Below are positions 1 to 10,461 of a stretch of DNA of 64,000 nt, one piece after another. A program made the position numbers and the translations under genes. The first letter of the stretch is position 1. Every line of letters starts with the position of its first letter. The stretch comes from Oscheius dolichura. Lineage: Eukaryota > Nematoda > Chromadorea > Rhabditida > Rhabditidae. The notes below the pieces were generated by a model. The model worked only from the letters and a program-made list of their open reading frames with translations, had not been told where the DNA came from and searched no databases. The stretch lies in assembly GCA_932521035.1 (NCBI GenBank), contig OW051494.1:8294001-8358000 (forward strand). The letters are read 5' to 3'.

Positions 1-209
1 ACAATGACACTGCTGCTGCAACAACGTATAGGAGACACAAAAAGACAACCGAAGAGTTTGATCGCGAGCTGATTCCCATACGCAGCAATGCGTGGGAGAT
101 CCCACAATTTTCACTACCACGAATAACCCCATTTTTGATACATTTCCACTTGAGTTCGGTGTTGAATTATATTGTGCTCTTCAGATATTCTATGGACACA
201 TATATCTAA
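1..209 (+). CDS. Possible 3' end of an upstream gene (partial)
   Basis: One frame is open from the left edge to a TAA at 207-209 and begins NDTAAATTYRRHKKTTEEFD. It looks protein-like for about 35 codons and then becomes less convincing. A second frame gives a short tail ending in TGA at 70-72. A splice acceptor at 183-184 precedes the next gene by about 35 bases, so a stop at 72 would leave roughly 110 bases between genes, which suits a nematode operon. I cannot choose between the two frames and do not recognise the protein. Confidence 0.2.
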   Translation, partial: NDTAAATTYRRHKKTTEEFDRELIPIRSNAWEIPQFSLPRITPFLIHFHLSSVLNYIVLFRYSMDTYI

Positions 210-218
210 ATTTCTACA

Positions 219-2222
219 ATGGCAGCATGTTCGGAGTTAAAAGTACTCCTAGAAGCAGAAACATTCAGCGAAAAATTGGATTTGTATTTACGGCCATTAG
301 CAAAAGCTGAAATTATAGTAAAATTACCACGGGTTTGTTTGTTTCTGTTATTCGATTTGATTAAATGTTTATAGATAACAGTACCTGGTCAATCTATCTC
401 TAATTGGGACCTAATGGAAAGATTGAAGAAGATTGTTCAGCCGATTATGGTTATTTTCATTTGAGAAGTGTTGATAATGTTGTATTATTTTAGTTTGATG
501 CTATCAAAGTCAGAGAAAGCTCGTTGGAGAGCGTAATATTTGAAACTGAATTGCTTTCTAGAGCAATGCTTCGGCAGGTAAATGTTGCAGCCTAAAATGC
601 TTTCGAAAGCTATGCTGCTGGTGATAAAAGTTCACGCAATTTCGTTTAGACAATAAAATTACTACAAGGTCAAACTATGCGTGTTAGTGGCTTTTCCGAA
701 CCTCTTCAGATTATCATTCAAGAAGCAAAATCAGAATTCCCCAGGTTTTCAGAAGGTGGAACATGTGTTATTTTTAAAATTGTAGCCGACATGATTGGGA
801 TTTATTTTATATGAAAAATAAACTTGACGAAGCCAAGCCTGGCGAACGTCCTGACACTATTTATTTGGCTAAGGTGCCAGTTAAATGGTTCAGTGTAAGT
901 GTTGTTTATTTGATAAACATAAAATTTATAGGACGGTAAATTAGACGGACCTTGTGAATTTCTTCTCACTACAGCAATGTCTGTTTTTGGTACTATAAGA
1001 CGTGTAGATATTCCAATTTGTGATCCTATGAGGCCTCATATGTCATCAAAATTAGCTGGTTTTCAACAGAAAGGATTCACTTTTGGACAGGTTCTTTTGT
1101 AAAAATGCATTTTATATATTTTTATGTGCAGGAAGTTCTTTTTGAAGCCTACGTACAATATCGGGAATATCAAGGGTTTGAGACGGCTATGAACGCTCTT
1201 CGTAATATGAAATGGGTGAAGAAAATTGATGGAAAGACTTTTCAAGCGAATGTGAAGGTCGGTATTATTTATTTATTTATTTGTTATAATGGGGAGGGGC
1301 ATTGACAGTATACACAAATTATTCCATGTACTGCGGCGACGGTCCTTCTCATACAGGTGGACTTCGATCGGACCAAACATCTTAGCGACACGATGGTGGA
1401 AAGACGGGACCTTGAAAGAAGCCGGCTTATTGCTGAAAAGAAGAAAGAATTGGAAGAGGAGCTTAATGCAAAGTTAGAATTTTTTTTCTATATCCTCGAA
1501 TGGCTCAATTTTCAGAGAAGAAGAAGAACGGAAAATTCGGTTAGCAGAGTTAGAAAAACTAAGAAGACAAGAAGAGAGGGAGCAAAAAAGACGGCAAAAG
1601 GTAGTGCATTTATTTAATGCTTATTTCAAATATTAAAATTTAGAGAGAAGAAGAACGTAAACGGGAAGATGAAAAACGAAAAAAAGAAGATGAACGCAAA
1701 GCAAAAGAAAACGTTGAAAAAGAAGCAGAACGCCGCTATAAACAGAAAACTATCTTACAGTCTCAACGGCTTCTGGAATGTGTATTTAATCGCATTGAGG
1801 TAGGATTATTGCTTAATTTTAATCATATTGAATATAGGCTAAAGAGATCAGACGTAAATTGGAATTTGAAGAAGAAATGCGTCAACAAAAAATGAAACTG
1901 GACGAGTTGGATGGAGATGATAAAGAGCAAGCGTTGCGCAGTGTTTTGCTCATGCAACGAGAACAAGATCTAAGGGAAAAGGTAGGCTAAATTTTAAATT
2001 GTAAAGTTTTATTTTCAGTTGATGCAAAAGATGGCAGCTGCTGCTAAACAACAACGAACGGTAGAGAAAAATTCCGATGACGATGACGAAAGTTCACGTA
2101 AAGAATCAAAGCATAAGAGAAGAAAAGAGAAGAAGCGGAAGAGCACAGACCGACATAGATCCCGCAGTAGAAGTCGAAGTAACCACAAGAAAAAGAAGAA
2201 GCGACGTCGAAGCTCTTCGTAA
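219..2222 (+). CDS. AKAP17A: AKAP17A/XE7 (SFRS17A)-like splicing-associated protein
   Basis: About nine exons encode a protein that matches the AKAP17A family in order. It opens with LYLRPLAKAEIIVKLP and then SISNWDLMERLK. Next come the central signatures RHDWDLFYMK, PGERPDTIYL and VPVKWF, then VDIP, FEAYVQYREY and DFDRTKHLSD. A long charged Lys/Glu/Arg coiled coil follows, and the protein ends in an RS/basic tail (RSRSRSRS). In vertebrates the family is a nuclear-speckle protein that binds PKA subunits and influences alternative splicing; the RNA-binding-like core and RS tail here fit that role. The start ATG at 219 lies 35 bases after a TTCAG acceptor, consistent with trans-splicing. Clear splice joins include ...FPS/RHDW around 744-787. 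The stop TAA overlaps a good donor (GTAAGT), so an additional 3' exon is possible. Upstream exons are not excluded. Confidence 0.85.
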
Positions 2223-2891
2223 GTAATCCGGTTTGTCTGTATCGATAAATATATTGTAATTACAGCTTCCTTTCTTTGTTACAGTTTGATGTCATTCGTA
2301 TATGTTTATTGCTATGCAACCAGGTTTCATTAATCATATCACTAATCTGATTCCAAGCAGCATGCCGATAACAATATTTACTAATTGTCCGGTGTAGAGC
2401 GCAAGTGTAATTGTGAATTGTGAATAGCTTTAGTAGAGACAAAGAATCCAAAGCACCATGCCTGTCTTTCACCTATCATATGGAGACAATACATTGGGCT
2501 TGTGGATATGAAAGAAGATCTGATGGCGCGCTCTTTACGCCGTCATTATGCAAGCGTCGCTTGTTGAAAGTCGAATTCGATCGCGGAATCTGTATTCCGC
2601 TAATCTCGCTTGCTTTTTATTGTTTTGGAAATATTGCCAGGCTTTATCTTCATGTGCTTTTATAATTGAACATCGGTGCCATTCATTTTATCGAGCAGAT
2701 GGTGGAAAAATGTTAACCTGTTTGTATTAGGTGATACGGTGGTTGGGGATCACGGCAGGTCCTCTGCCACCGTAGTTTTTCGAGCCTGTTTTTGAACTGG
2801 AATTTCTTTCTCCGTTGGAACGAAATATAGAAAAATGATAGAATTTTCGGGGTTGTATAAATTTTATCAAATATGTTTTCTTACAGATAGA
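2223..2891 (+). other. Intergenic stretch between AKAP17A-like and BRA-like genes
   Basis: I see no convincing coding exon in these 669 bases. The right end carries a TTTTCTTACAG acceptor at 2886, six bases before the next ATG, as expected of a spliced-leader site. The gap is longer than the usual 100 or so bases of a nematode operon, so co-transcription is possible but not shown. Confidence 0.5.
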
Positions 2892-3737
2892 ATGATGAAC
2901 CACGATCATAACAAACCTCCTGTAGAGATGCTAATGGAACAGGCTCATCTTATGCAAAATGATAACGTACATAGCCAATTGGTAGATGAGCAGCAGGTGA
3001 AACTCTTTATTATCATCTTTGTTATTTATCTTATTATATTTAGTATCCACACGAAGCTTGGGACCTAGACGAGCGAGCTAAAGCAGGCGTTATCGAACTT
3101 CAAAAATTTTGGTTGGAAAATTATAAAGAGTCGCGAGAAAAACTACTAGTAGATATGACAGAAAAGGTTTGTTAGTATGCATTTATGTAAATGATATATG
3201 GATCCATTATTGGCATAATCTGATAATTGTATTTTTTTTTTTAGCTTCATCAAGAATTCTTATCAGACCAGCAAAAAATTAGAACAGAACTTCTCACACA
3301 ATTCAAAGAAGAGCTCGATACTACCAGGTGAATAATTATTCTAATGTCAATTGATTATAGACTAAATTTTTGGATTTATGTATGTAATTTTTAGAATGGA
3401 GATGGAGGCAAAATATCGCGAAGCACTACGAGCAGAAATGGCAAAAGTTTCAGATCGTCATAGACGAGAGATTTCTAGTGCGAAGAAAAAGCAATGGTGT
3501 TATCAATGTGATAATGAGGTTTGTTTTTCTAATATTCCCTGCATTTATTTTATAAAAAATATATTATCTTCTTTTTAAAATTTTATATTCTTGCAGGCAA
3601 TTTATCATTGTTGTTGGAACACCGCATATTGTAGCATCGAATGCCAGCAAGGACATTGGACTGTTCACAGGAAATTTTGTAGAAGAAAGAAGGGATCCAT
3701 GGGAGGACCAGGACCAAGTAACGGACTTCAAAATTGA
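2892..3737 (+). CDS. BRA-1/BRA-2-like MYND zinc-finger protein (BRAM1/ZMYND11 C-terminal type)
   Basis: Five exons (about 2892-2996, 3044-3166, 3245-3327, 3395-3518, 3597-3737) give about 191 residues. The N-terminal two-thirds is a charged coiled coil. The C-terminus is a MYND finger, [20 protein letters not shown] followed by [19 protein letters not shown], with all the Cys/His ligands. The CCWNT...CQQ.HW pattern is that of the ZMYND11(BS69)/ZMYND8 MYND domain. The short length, without PHD, bromo or PWWP domains, matches C. elegans BRA-1/BRA-2, homologues of BRAM1 that bind a BMP/TGF-beta-type receptor and modulate signalling. MYND domains bind PxLxP-type peptides. The start is set by an acceptor at 2886 followed closely by two in-frame ATGs. 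It could be an operon partner of the upstream gene. Confidence 0.8.
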
Positions 3738-4796
3738 ATTTTTCACGTTGTCATTTATTCTAATGTATATTTTTCGTATTAAAATGCAAAATATGTATTC
3801 TACTCTGGAGGAAATGGAAAGATTATGAAGTAGAAATTATCTGGCATGATCTACCAAACTTTACATACAAGCACACATGGCAAAGCTTTGGTTATTTTCT
3901 AATGAGGGTGAACTTCATCTCTGCTGCCACACCGACACAAAAAAGCGTCTGTTCCTTCACGTTCTCGTGTCAGCAACCGGTTCTTCAGTTCTTTTCGCTG
4001 CTGCCCTCACGCGCTGGTCTCTCTGCCATTCAATTATTGTGGCAGACCTCGTCACTTTTTGACTTTTTTTTTCTCATAATTTTTTATTTAGGCGATAACT
4101 AACCTTTTTTACTGCCTTTTGGAACCAATAGCAGCAGGACGTCTAATTCATAAGGATCTGTTTCCTTTGCAAAGATCAGTGTTACGATAGAAGATCCGAA
4201 AATAGTTTTTCTTCTTCGGTAACGCGGTTTGATCTGTAACAGTTCAGCAGTTCACATGATCTTGTTTTTATCTCTGCTACCGAATTCCAGGATGCCTCCC
4301 TTAGTATGGTTTCTGTTTTCTTCTATTGTACTGTTCCACTTCCTATTCGCTAAATGTTTTGTGATGTCAGTAGACAGATTAACCATTGCGAATAGAAGAG
4401 CAACGTAACAACTGGATATTGATATTTTCGAGTATTGCTTTCTCCTTTTCTACTAAACAAACGGTAAAATCATATATGTATGACAGTTTTTACAATTTTA
4501 TGCGATTTCATAAAATTACCTTCAATATTTCCCAGTAATTCGTTTCTTTTGCTTTTTCAGCTCCATTTATCTAAAACATAACAATGTCTTCTATAAAAAT
4601 ACATTATTTTACAGTACATACGATCAAAAAACGAATGAAGCCACTGGAAATAGTGACGAACTAATTGTTAGCTGGCCACTGCTCTCCACACACACACAGA
4701 TTGATAATGCTCGCTATCTGTTCTCACCCCTTCTCGTGCCAACATCACATCCCATTTTCGAAATACCATCTTTGCTTCTTGTCCTTTCTATCCATG

Positions 4797-4815
4797 CACA
4801 CACACACACACACAA
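4797..4815. repeat. (CA)n microsatellite
   Basis: About nine uninterrupted CA dinucleotides, with a shorter CACACACACA run about 110 bases upstream. Confidence 0.9.
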
Positions 4816-5100
4816 GCGAAGAGAACATTTATTTGCCTTTGAACTACAGCCAGCAGCTTCAGCCATGAATGTTTGTTTGCCATAGAGAAAGACTTTCCCT
4901 GCTATTCTTCTACTCTCATCTATTTTTGATTCTTCCTGTATTTTTTCAATTCTTTTTCTTCCATTTGTTACAGAGGACTGATAACAAAATTGATTATTTC
5001 TGTCCTTTTCCTACTCTCTGTAATCTAAAGACCAGCACCCACAAAATCTCGACAGCAAAATGATTTTTTTTCAAAGCTGAAAGGTTCTCATATTTTTTCA

Positions 5101-5121
5101 CTGCCGAGTTTTTACGGGTGC
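5101..5121 (-). repeat. Solo terminus of the CTGCCGAG...ACGGGTGC element family
   Basis: The sequence CTGCCGAGTTTTTACGGGTG matches the right-hand terminus of the inverted-repeat elements at 22874-22956 and 35032-35122. I found no matching opposite arm within about 150 bases, so this looks like a lone end or a decayed copy. Confidence 0.55.
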
Positions 5122-6812
5122 CGGCGCGGGCCCCTAACAATCAATTTCGGTGATTCACGTGTTTTGATCGTTTACCGAATTGTGTGGTAAATGTTTTGTG
5201 AATTTTTTTCATCCGCTATTTTAAAAGTTCACCTAGGGAACACACACAAATGTTCGATGAATCAATGGGAACAATAGGCAACGCCGGGGGATTTGTCATC
5301 ATTTTCCCGGCGGCAAGCAGTGGCACGGGATGAATGGCGGATTTGGGGCTATTTGAGGACTTTGTGGACCTACCAGTCTCCGAGCTTTCCCGAACAGAAT
5401 TTCAATGCGTTGGCCTCATTTAATTCATAAACTTCGGTCCATTGAACTAAAAGCACTGCCCTGAACATTATTTACGTAAAAATCCTGTTCGGTAAGGCCC
5501 GAAAAGTGCAGAATACCCATGACCGTGTCCTTTTCGTCCTCTACACAGTCCAAGACGCCCTTACTGCCCTTTTCCGCTTCCTTTCCTCCCTTCTCTGTTT
5601 GTCTACTCCCAGGGTGTCCGATATCAGCATTGCCCTAACATACATTACATTCTTTTGTCCCTTGCTCTCTCCAATTATTTTAGCCACCCTTCTATTAATT
5701 TTCGTCTTTCTTACTTTGCTGCAGCATTTGTAAATTCGATTTTTATTCTTTAAAAAATATATGAAATAAATTTCTTTATACCTAGACTAGGCTGACCCAG
5801 TTATGCTTGCGGGCAAGAGCCTAGGCCCCGGCTCGCGTTCTAGTCTCAAATTGAGAGAAGAGACGGAAAGAGTGCACTTGCCAAAGCGCGGGGCGCTCTT
5901 ATCCCAATCCTTGAACTTTTCGCCCTGTCAATCCTATCAATTGACGCAAAAACGTTCTTTTCTCTTCTTTGTGCCCTTTATTAGTAATCTTTTCGCTCCT
6001 TTAGTAAAAAAATCGCTAATCCATGCTCCTTTTCCTCTTTTCATCCACCTCCAATGACTTTTGATTGCCATTGTCCCCGTCTCCCTCTCCCTGCCGTTAT
6101 TACTACGCTCAGCCGGTGAGTGCACGGGTTTCGAAATCGAATATTTCCCTCTCTCGCCGTCAACAGGCCACAAAACAGCACACTCTCAGCGAAAAAAGAT
6201 GAAAATCAACGGCAAGCGTCCACGCGTTGCTGCGGTGACCCGGGACGCCCTTATTTTCAATCAGGACTCATTCTTTAGGTATTATTTCTCTTATTTTGAC
6301 GTTTTTTGGAGTTCAGTTCCTTGTCTTTTTGATTTTAACTATTTAGAGTGATTTAAATTAATTCTTATCCGCTTTTTGGCCTGCTTAGGGTGCCGAGGGA
6401 ATAACTAACAGATGAAAGCTTCTCTTCTAAATTTATTTTCTACATAATCACATTAAAAATTAGTGTGTCTTATTCCTCTAGAGCTATAAAATTAAAAGTT
6501 CTAGTCAATTTTCTGAGAATTGCTCTGTATATCCTGTGCGCGGCAGAAAAACATCCATATCTTTGAATTTTTATATGAAACATAGCCTAATTTTTGTATC
6601 ATTTTGTAGCACACATTTTTTTCTACAAGACGACTATAAACATATCAAAGTTTGCCATAAAATAGATCTAGAAAATGACCTTCTCCGCGCGCGATAAATA
6701 TTTCTGTTAGAAACCTTCTTGCTCTCAAAATTCTCAATTTCCTCCCTTATTCTACCAAAATTCTTCAATTCCAGGTAATTCTAATCCAAAGTACAAATAA
6801 AAATAACTGAGA

Positions 6813-9666
6813 ATGTTGGCATTTGCTCCTGCCTATCCCAGTCAAACTGAATATACCGTAAGATTGGTCATCCCCTCACCAAAAATGGAGTTCTCTTCAG
6901 GATCCGCCACTCTTTTCCGTCAGCCCAGAATATTTCTCAACACCCGATTTTACTAGCAGTTCTTCTCCAGAAGCCGACCATCACGCTGTTCCCGAACAAT
7001 CTGTAAGTTCTCCTTTTCCATCTAGAAATATCTATTCCCTTCAAGACCCACACGATAAATGGACGGAAGACCCGTGTGGTACGAGGAGCCGACGGCATTC
7101 TGAGGAATTGTTCCATTTGTGGAGACCTGGTAGGCAGGGAAACGAGACAATTGATGGGGAATTTAGGCAACCGGATGGCATTACGACGTGTTGAGCTGTA
7201 ATGGATGTAAGACTTTCTTTAGGTAGGACATAAGATTGACTAGAAATACAAAGAGGTGATTTTAAGAAGAACCCTGATCTCAAAGAGGCGATTCGTCTGC
7301 TCACGGGGCGGCGACTGCCAATTCACCAAAGGTAAGGACATTCGATACAAGGGGGATCCAGAAAGGGGCTAGCATAGTCAGAAGGGCAAAGAGGGCCGGA
7401 AATGTTGAATATAGCCCTTACCAAGCAGATTTGAAAAGCTGGGGGATAAAGAGGAGGGAGACAGCGGAATCGGGATAGTGACCCCCATAGATGGAATGGG
7501 GAAGACGTTGTGGTTCCCTGGTGGCTCTGTGGAGAGCGGTTCCCTAATGGGAGAAGAACTTTTGGAGGATGTTTTCTCGCCCTTCCGGGAAAAGGCCGAC
7601 TTCAATCCTAACCGTTCCGGAGAATATCGAACTCCAATTTCCTGAGGGTGGTTAGTGAACCCGATTCTGATTTACCTAAACTAATCATTGGGTTCGTGAA
7701 ACAAGCTGGGTCCCATCCGGAAAATCCCAGGAAGTTCTGGGATGGAATCTTGAGTTTTCTGACCCTGCTTCCGTCTTGACCGATCCGGCTCCAAATAATT
7801 TGGGAAATTGCGTTTCGATTGGAAAAACCTGTGCTGGTCGACAGTGACACCGGCTCGTCCGTGGAAAGCACAATATTTTAAATATATTTATTCTTTTCCA
7901 AGTTAAGGTTTCCAGATTTCCGTTGTGCCTGTAGAGCTTGCCGATTTGACAAATGTGTAGCGGCTGGGATGAATCCAAAAGCCATCCACTATCCAGGAAA
8001 AGGGGCCGAGTCGCCCGAACACCTGCAAATGGTTCCCGTAACCATATCCCAGATGAATTGTGAAGATTTTGAATATTCACAAAAGCTAAAATTAATGGTA
8101 ATTATCACAAAATGGTACAACAAACATGGAGGAGTTCAGATGCACCGGGAGAAGATAATCCAACAGATGAGGACGGCACAGTCGCCGATCTTTCCGACAG
8201 AAGATCTGGATCAGATTCTACGGCAGCCGTGCCTTTTTGGGAAGCACAATTGTGAACAGGTACGTCAAACTCTTCTCGACATATATGGACGAAACGTCCA
8301 TTTTCGGGGGCGCTCGATTTTAGGGAAATTTTGGACATAAACGGAAGTGACGGGTGTTTGTCTCCGTATCTCGACCATTTCTCTATCAATTTCAAAAATT
8401 CCAAAGCTATCTTGGACAGATTTTCATGACGAATCTAATAAGCCAAGTTGGAGCTCAAACACTCCGAGAGAAAATCCAGGAGTCCCATAAACATTGGCTT
8501 GACCTCGATTAGCCTCTGACAGCGTTATGTAACGTCCCTCAATCAACTTTTTGTGGGGCTTTTCAGACTTTTCTGTCAGGGGGTTTGAGTTGCAATCTAG
8601 TATATTAGAATCTCCTTGACGTGTTCTCCAAGTAGGTGTTTGAATTTTCGAAATTGGCCACGAAATGGCCGAGTTACGAACACAAATAACCGACCCACTC
8701 ATCTACCCCAAAAAATGGCCATTTGCCAATGGATGCCGCCGTTCGGCTAAATTCTCCGAAAGTCTAGAAAGAGCCTTTCCAGAGTAATTCCCTAGCTCAA
8801 AAAGAAGCCTACGAGCGGCACCCGATGATCTTCTGGATGGTCGCTGATCTCTACCTGACCGTCGAATACGCCAAGACCTTCCTCTGCTTCCAAAATATGT
8901 CAGAAAAAGACCAGGTGCCTCTTTTTTCTTCCCCTTTGATCAATAAATTCCTTCTAGCGATGTCTTCTCTCCCACGTGGGTGGTGTAGTCCAAGTCGCCT
9001 CGGAGGCGTACTACTCCGTCCTCCAGGAAGCCGACAGTATCAGCTACCCGGACGGGCTCAATGTTCTCCAATCTTGTCTGACTTATCCGTAAGACTTTCA
9101 CGGAAAATAAAGCAGAAATCGGATATTTTAGGGAGAAAAGACCCCGGGAAAACTTCTACCGCGAAATTTACTGTAAGCCGGTGTCGTTGATCCGGCAATT
9201 GAAACTCTCAATGGAGGAATTTGTCCTGTTCAAGGCATTGGCTCTATTCAGCCCAAATGAAATTGATCTCAGCCGATCGGCCAGGGAAGAAATCTCGAGG
9301 AAGCGATTGGATATATTGAAATATTTGAGAAAGGTTGGTAGAGGGAAGGAGGAGAGGGAGGAAGTGGGGGGAGTGACTTCAAGAGCGGCCCGCCCCCTGT
9401 TCCGGCGCCCTTTAGCGCGGGCCCAATAAAACGGGGAAATAAAGGGGCACAGAGTTACTTGGAACAAGGATTGCAGTATTTTCTTTCAGCTTCTCACCTC
9501 TAAATATGGCTACAAGCGTGGAATTGAGAAGTTGGCCGACTGCCTCTTTGCCCTGCCTGTCTTCTTGCAACTGGCCGAAAAACGGCGAAATTACTTCCTC
9601 CTGGTGGATTTATCCAAGAAATTGAATATACCCTCCCTTTTACGTACTCTATATTTACATACATAA
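6813..9666 (+). CDS. Nuclear hormone receptor (NHR), CNGCKT P-box
   Basis: This multi-exon gene begins MLAFAPAYPSQTEYT, with a 44-base first intron. A Ser/Pro-rich N-terminus leads into a complete C4 zinc-finger DNA-binding domain. Finger 1 is CSICGDLATGWHYDVLSCNG (about 7103-7210) with P-box CNGCKTFF. Finger 2 is CSRGGDCQF...CACRACRFDKC and ends in VAAGMNP. A 580-base intron splits the second finger (7332-7914). The hinge follows near 8000-8260. The ligand-binding domain runs from RHPMIFWMVADLYLTVEYAK (about 8815) to KKLNIPSLLRTLYLHT, with the usual EYAKTF...F..M.EKDQ helix 3-5 signature. The TAA overlaps an AATAAA signal. Nematodes have hundreds of such HNF4-derived receptors acting as ligand-regulated nuclear transcription factors. 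The ligand and targets of this one are unknown. Some exon joins between 8260 and 8796 are uncertain, because that intron carries a dispersed repeat. Confidence 0.85.
8345..8470. repeat. Dispersed repeat copy 1 (in NHR intron)
   Basis: The stretch containing CGTATCTCGACCATTTCT, AATTCCAAAG and TCTAATAA...CCA resembles 25930-26060, where the same blocks (CGTATCTCGGTCATTTCT, AATTCAAAGACC, TCTAATGAACCCA) occur in the same order and spacing. Both copies are intronic. No coding capacity is seen. Confidence 0.55.
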
Positions 9667-9833
9667 TAAAAATATCAATATTTTGATATATTTTTTTATC
9701 TGATAAAGATAAAAAGCCAACCTAACCGTCCAATGGAGCGTCGACTAACCCAACCAGGATGCAAGTCCCTTTGCCCCGCAGCTGCACAATTTTCCTCCCG
9801 TTTGTAGGTAAATTTCAACTGTTCGGTTTACTA

Positions 9834-9839
9834 TTTATT
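9834..9839 (-). terminator. Poly(A) signal of the small peptide gene
   Basis: AATAAA on the minus strand, a few bases past the last in-frame TAG (9844-9846) of the peptide gene remnant. Confidence 0.5.
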
Positions 9840-9843
9840 AAAA

Positions 9844-10051
9844 CTACTGGAATGGAGGCCAGCCACCAGTAGGGGGTCAGCTTCCAGTAGGAGGCCAGTT
9901 TCCAGCAGGAGGCCAGCTAGGGGGAAAGTTGCCAGTTGGAGGGAATGGAGGGAAGACGTGGATAGCTGGAAAGGGGCGGATTGTGGAGGAGGGTCGGCTT
10001 ACCGGAGACGGCGTCGAGGATGGCGAAGAAGACCAGGAGAGAGAACTACAT
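9844..10051 (-). pseudogene. Small secreted Pro/Gly/Trp-rich peptide gene with two nonsense codons
   Basis: Two exons (10051-10003 and 9965-9844) are separated by a canonical GTAAGC...TTCCAG intron of 37 bases. The first encodes a hydrophobic signal-peptide core, FSLLVFFAILDAVSA. The second encodes short repeats of the type P-P-x-G-x-W-P-P (for example WPPAGNWPPTG). In this frame the ATG (10051-10049) is followed at once by TAG. Inside the repeat array a TGA (9879-9877) stands where the neighbouring repeats have TGG, and the frame then continues PPTGGWPPFQ to a TAG. A TATA box lies upstream and AATAAA downstream. It resembles the short secreted antimicrobial or neuropeptide-like peptides of nematodes in layout only; the family is not identified. 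It is most simply a recently broken gene, though assembly error at one codon cannot be excluded. Confidence 0.5.
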
Positions 10052-10089
10052 GCTGACTGATTGGAGTGGCCAAGACAGCGGGACGGTCC

Positions 10090-10097
10090 TATTTATA
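10090..10097 (-). promoter_or_regulatory. TATA box of the small peptide gene
   Basis: TATAAATA on the minus strand, 39 bases upstream of the ATG at 10051, in a GC-richer context. This spacing would place transcription start about 10-15 bases before the ATG. Confidence 0.5.
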
Positions 10098-10461
10098 CGG
10101 CCAGACAGTCTAGGGACAGACTTTGTAAACTCGTAACATTCTTGCAAATTTCTATTGAGCCGCTGCAAAAAGCGGGGGAGACTGCAAAGTTACAAACTGT
10201 CTAGACGCCTGGTCTTGCAGAAAGAGCACCGAAATAGGCACTTTTACAGAAAGGGAGACCGTGGGAACGAGCTTTTGCAGAGAGAATTTGCAGAATGGAG
10301 AAAGAAGAAGAGGTTGTATTCTGGTGGAAGATGGTAAGAACGGAATACAGTAATCCAGGCCGCGTTTAAAAGTGGATCTGAAGTGGAATTTAGTAGTTTG
10401 AGGGGATTTTGGACCGGCTGACTCTGTTTTGCGAATTGGGGGAACAATAGAACAGCAAGAT

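Larger units (their letters stand above)
3738..6812. other. Gene-free stretch of about 3 kb
   Basis: Only short, low-complexity open frames are present and none show spliced continuity or a recognisable motif. The region is pyrimidine-rich in places and holds a CA repeat near 4.8 kb and one end of the inverted-repeat element family at 5101-5121. The last 40 bases before 6813 include a TTCCAG acceptor that may be the trans-splice site of the nuclear receptor gene. Confidence 0.5.

Noticed and set aside
7378..7871. Minus-strand ORFs within the long NHR intron
   Set aside because: Ser/Pro-rich chance frames; the intron is bounded by splice sites that restore the second zinc finger exactly.
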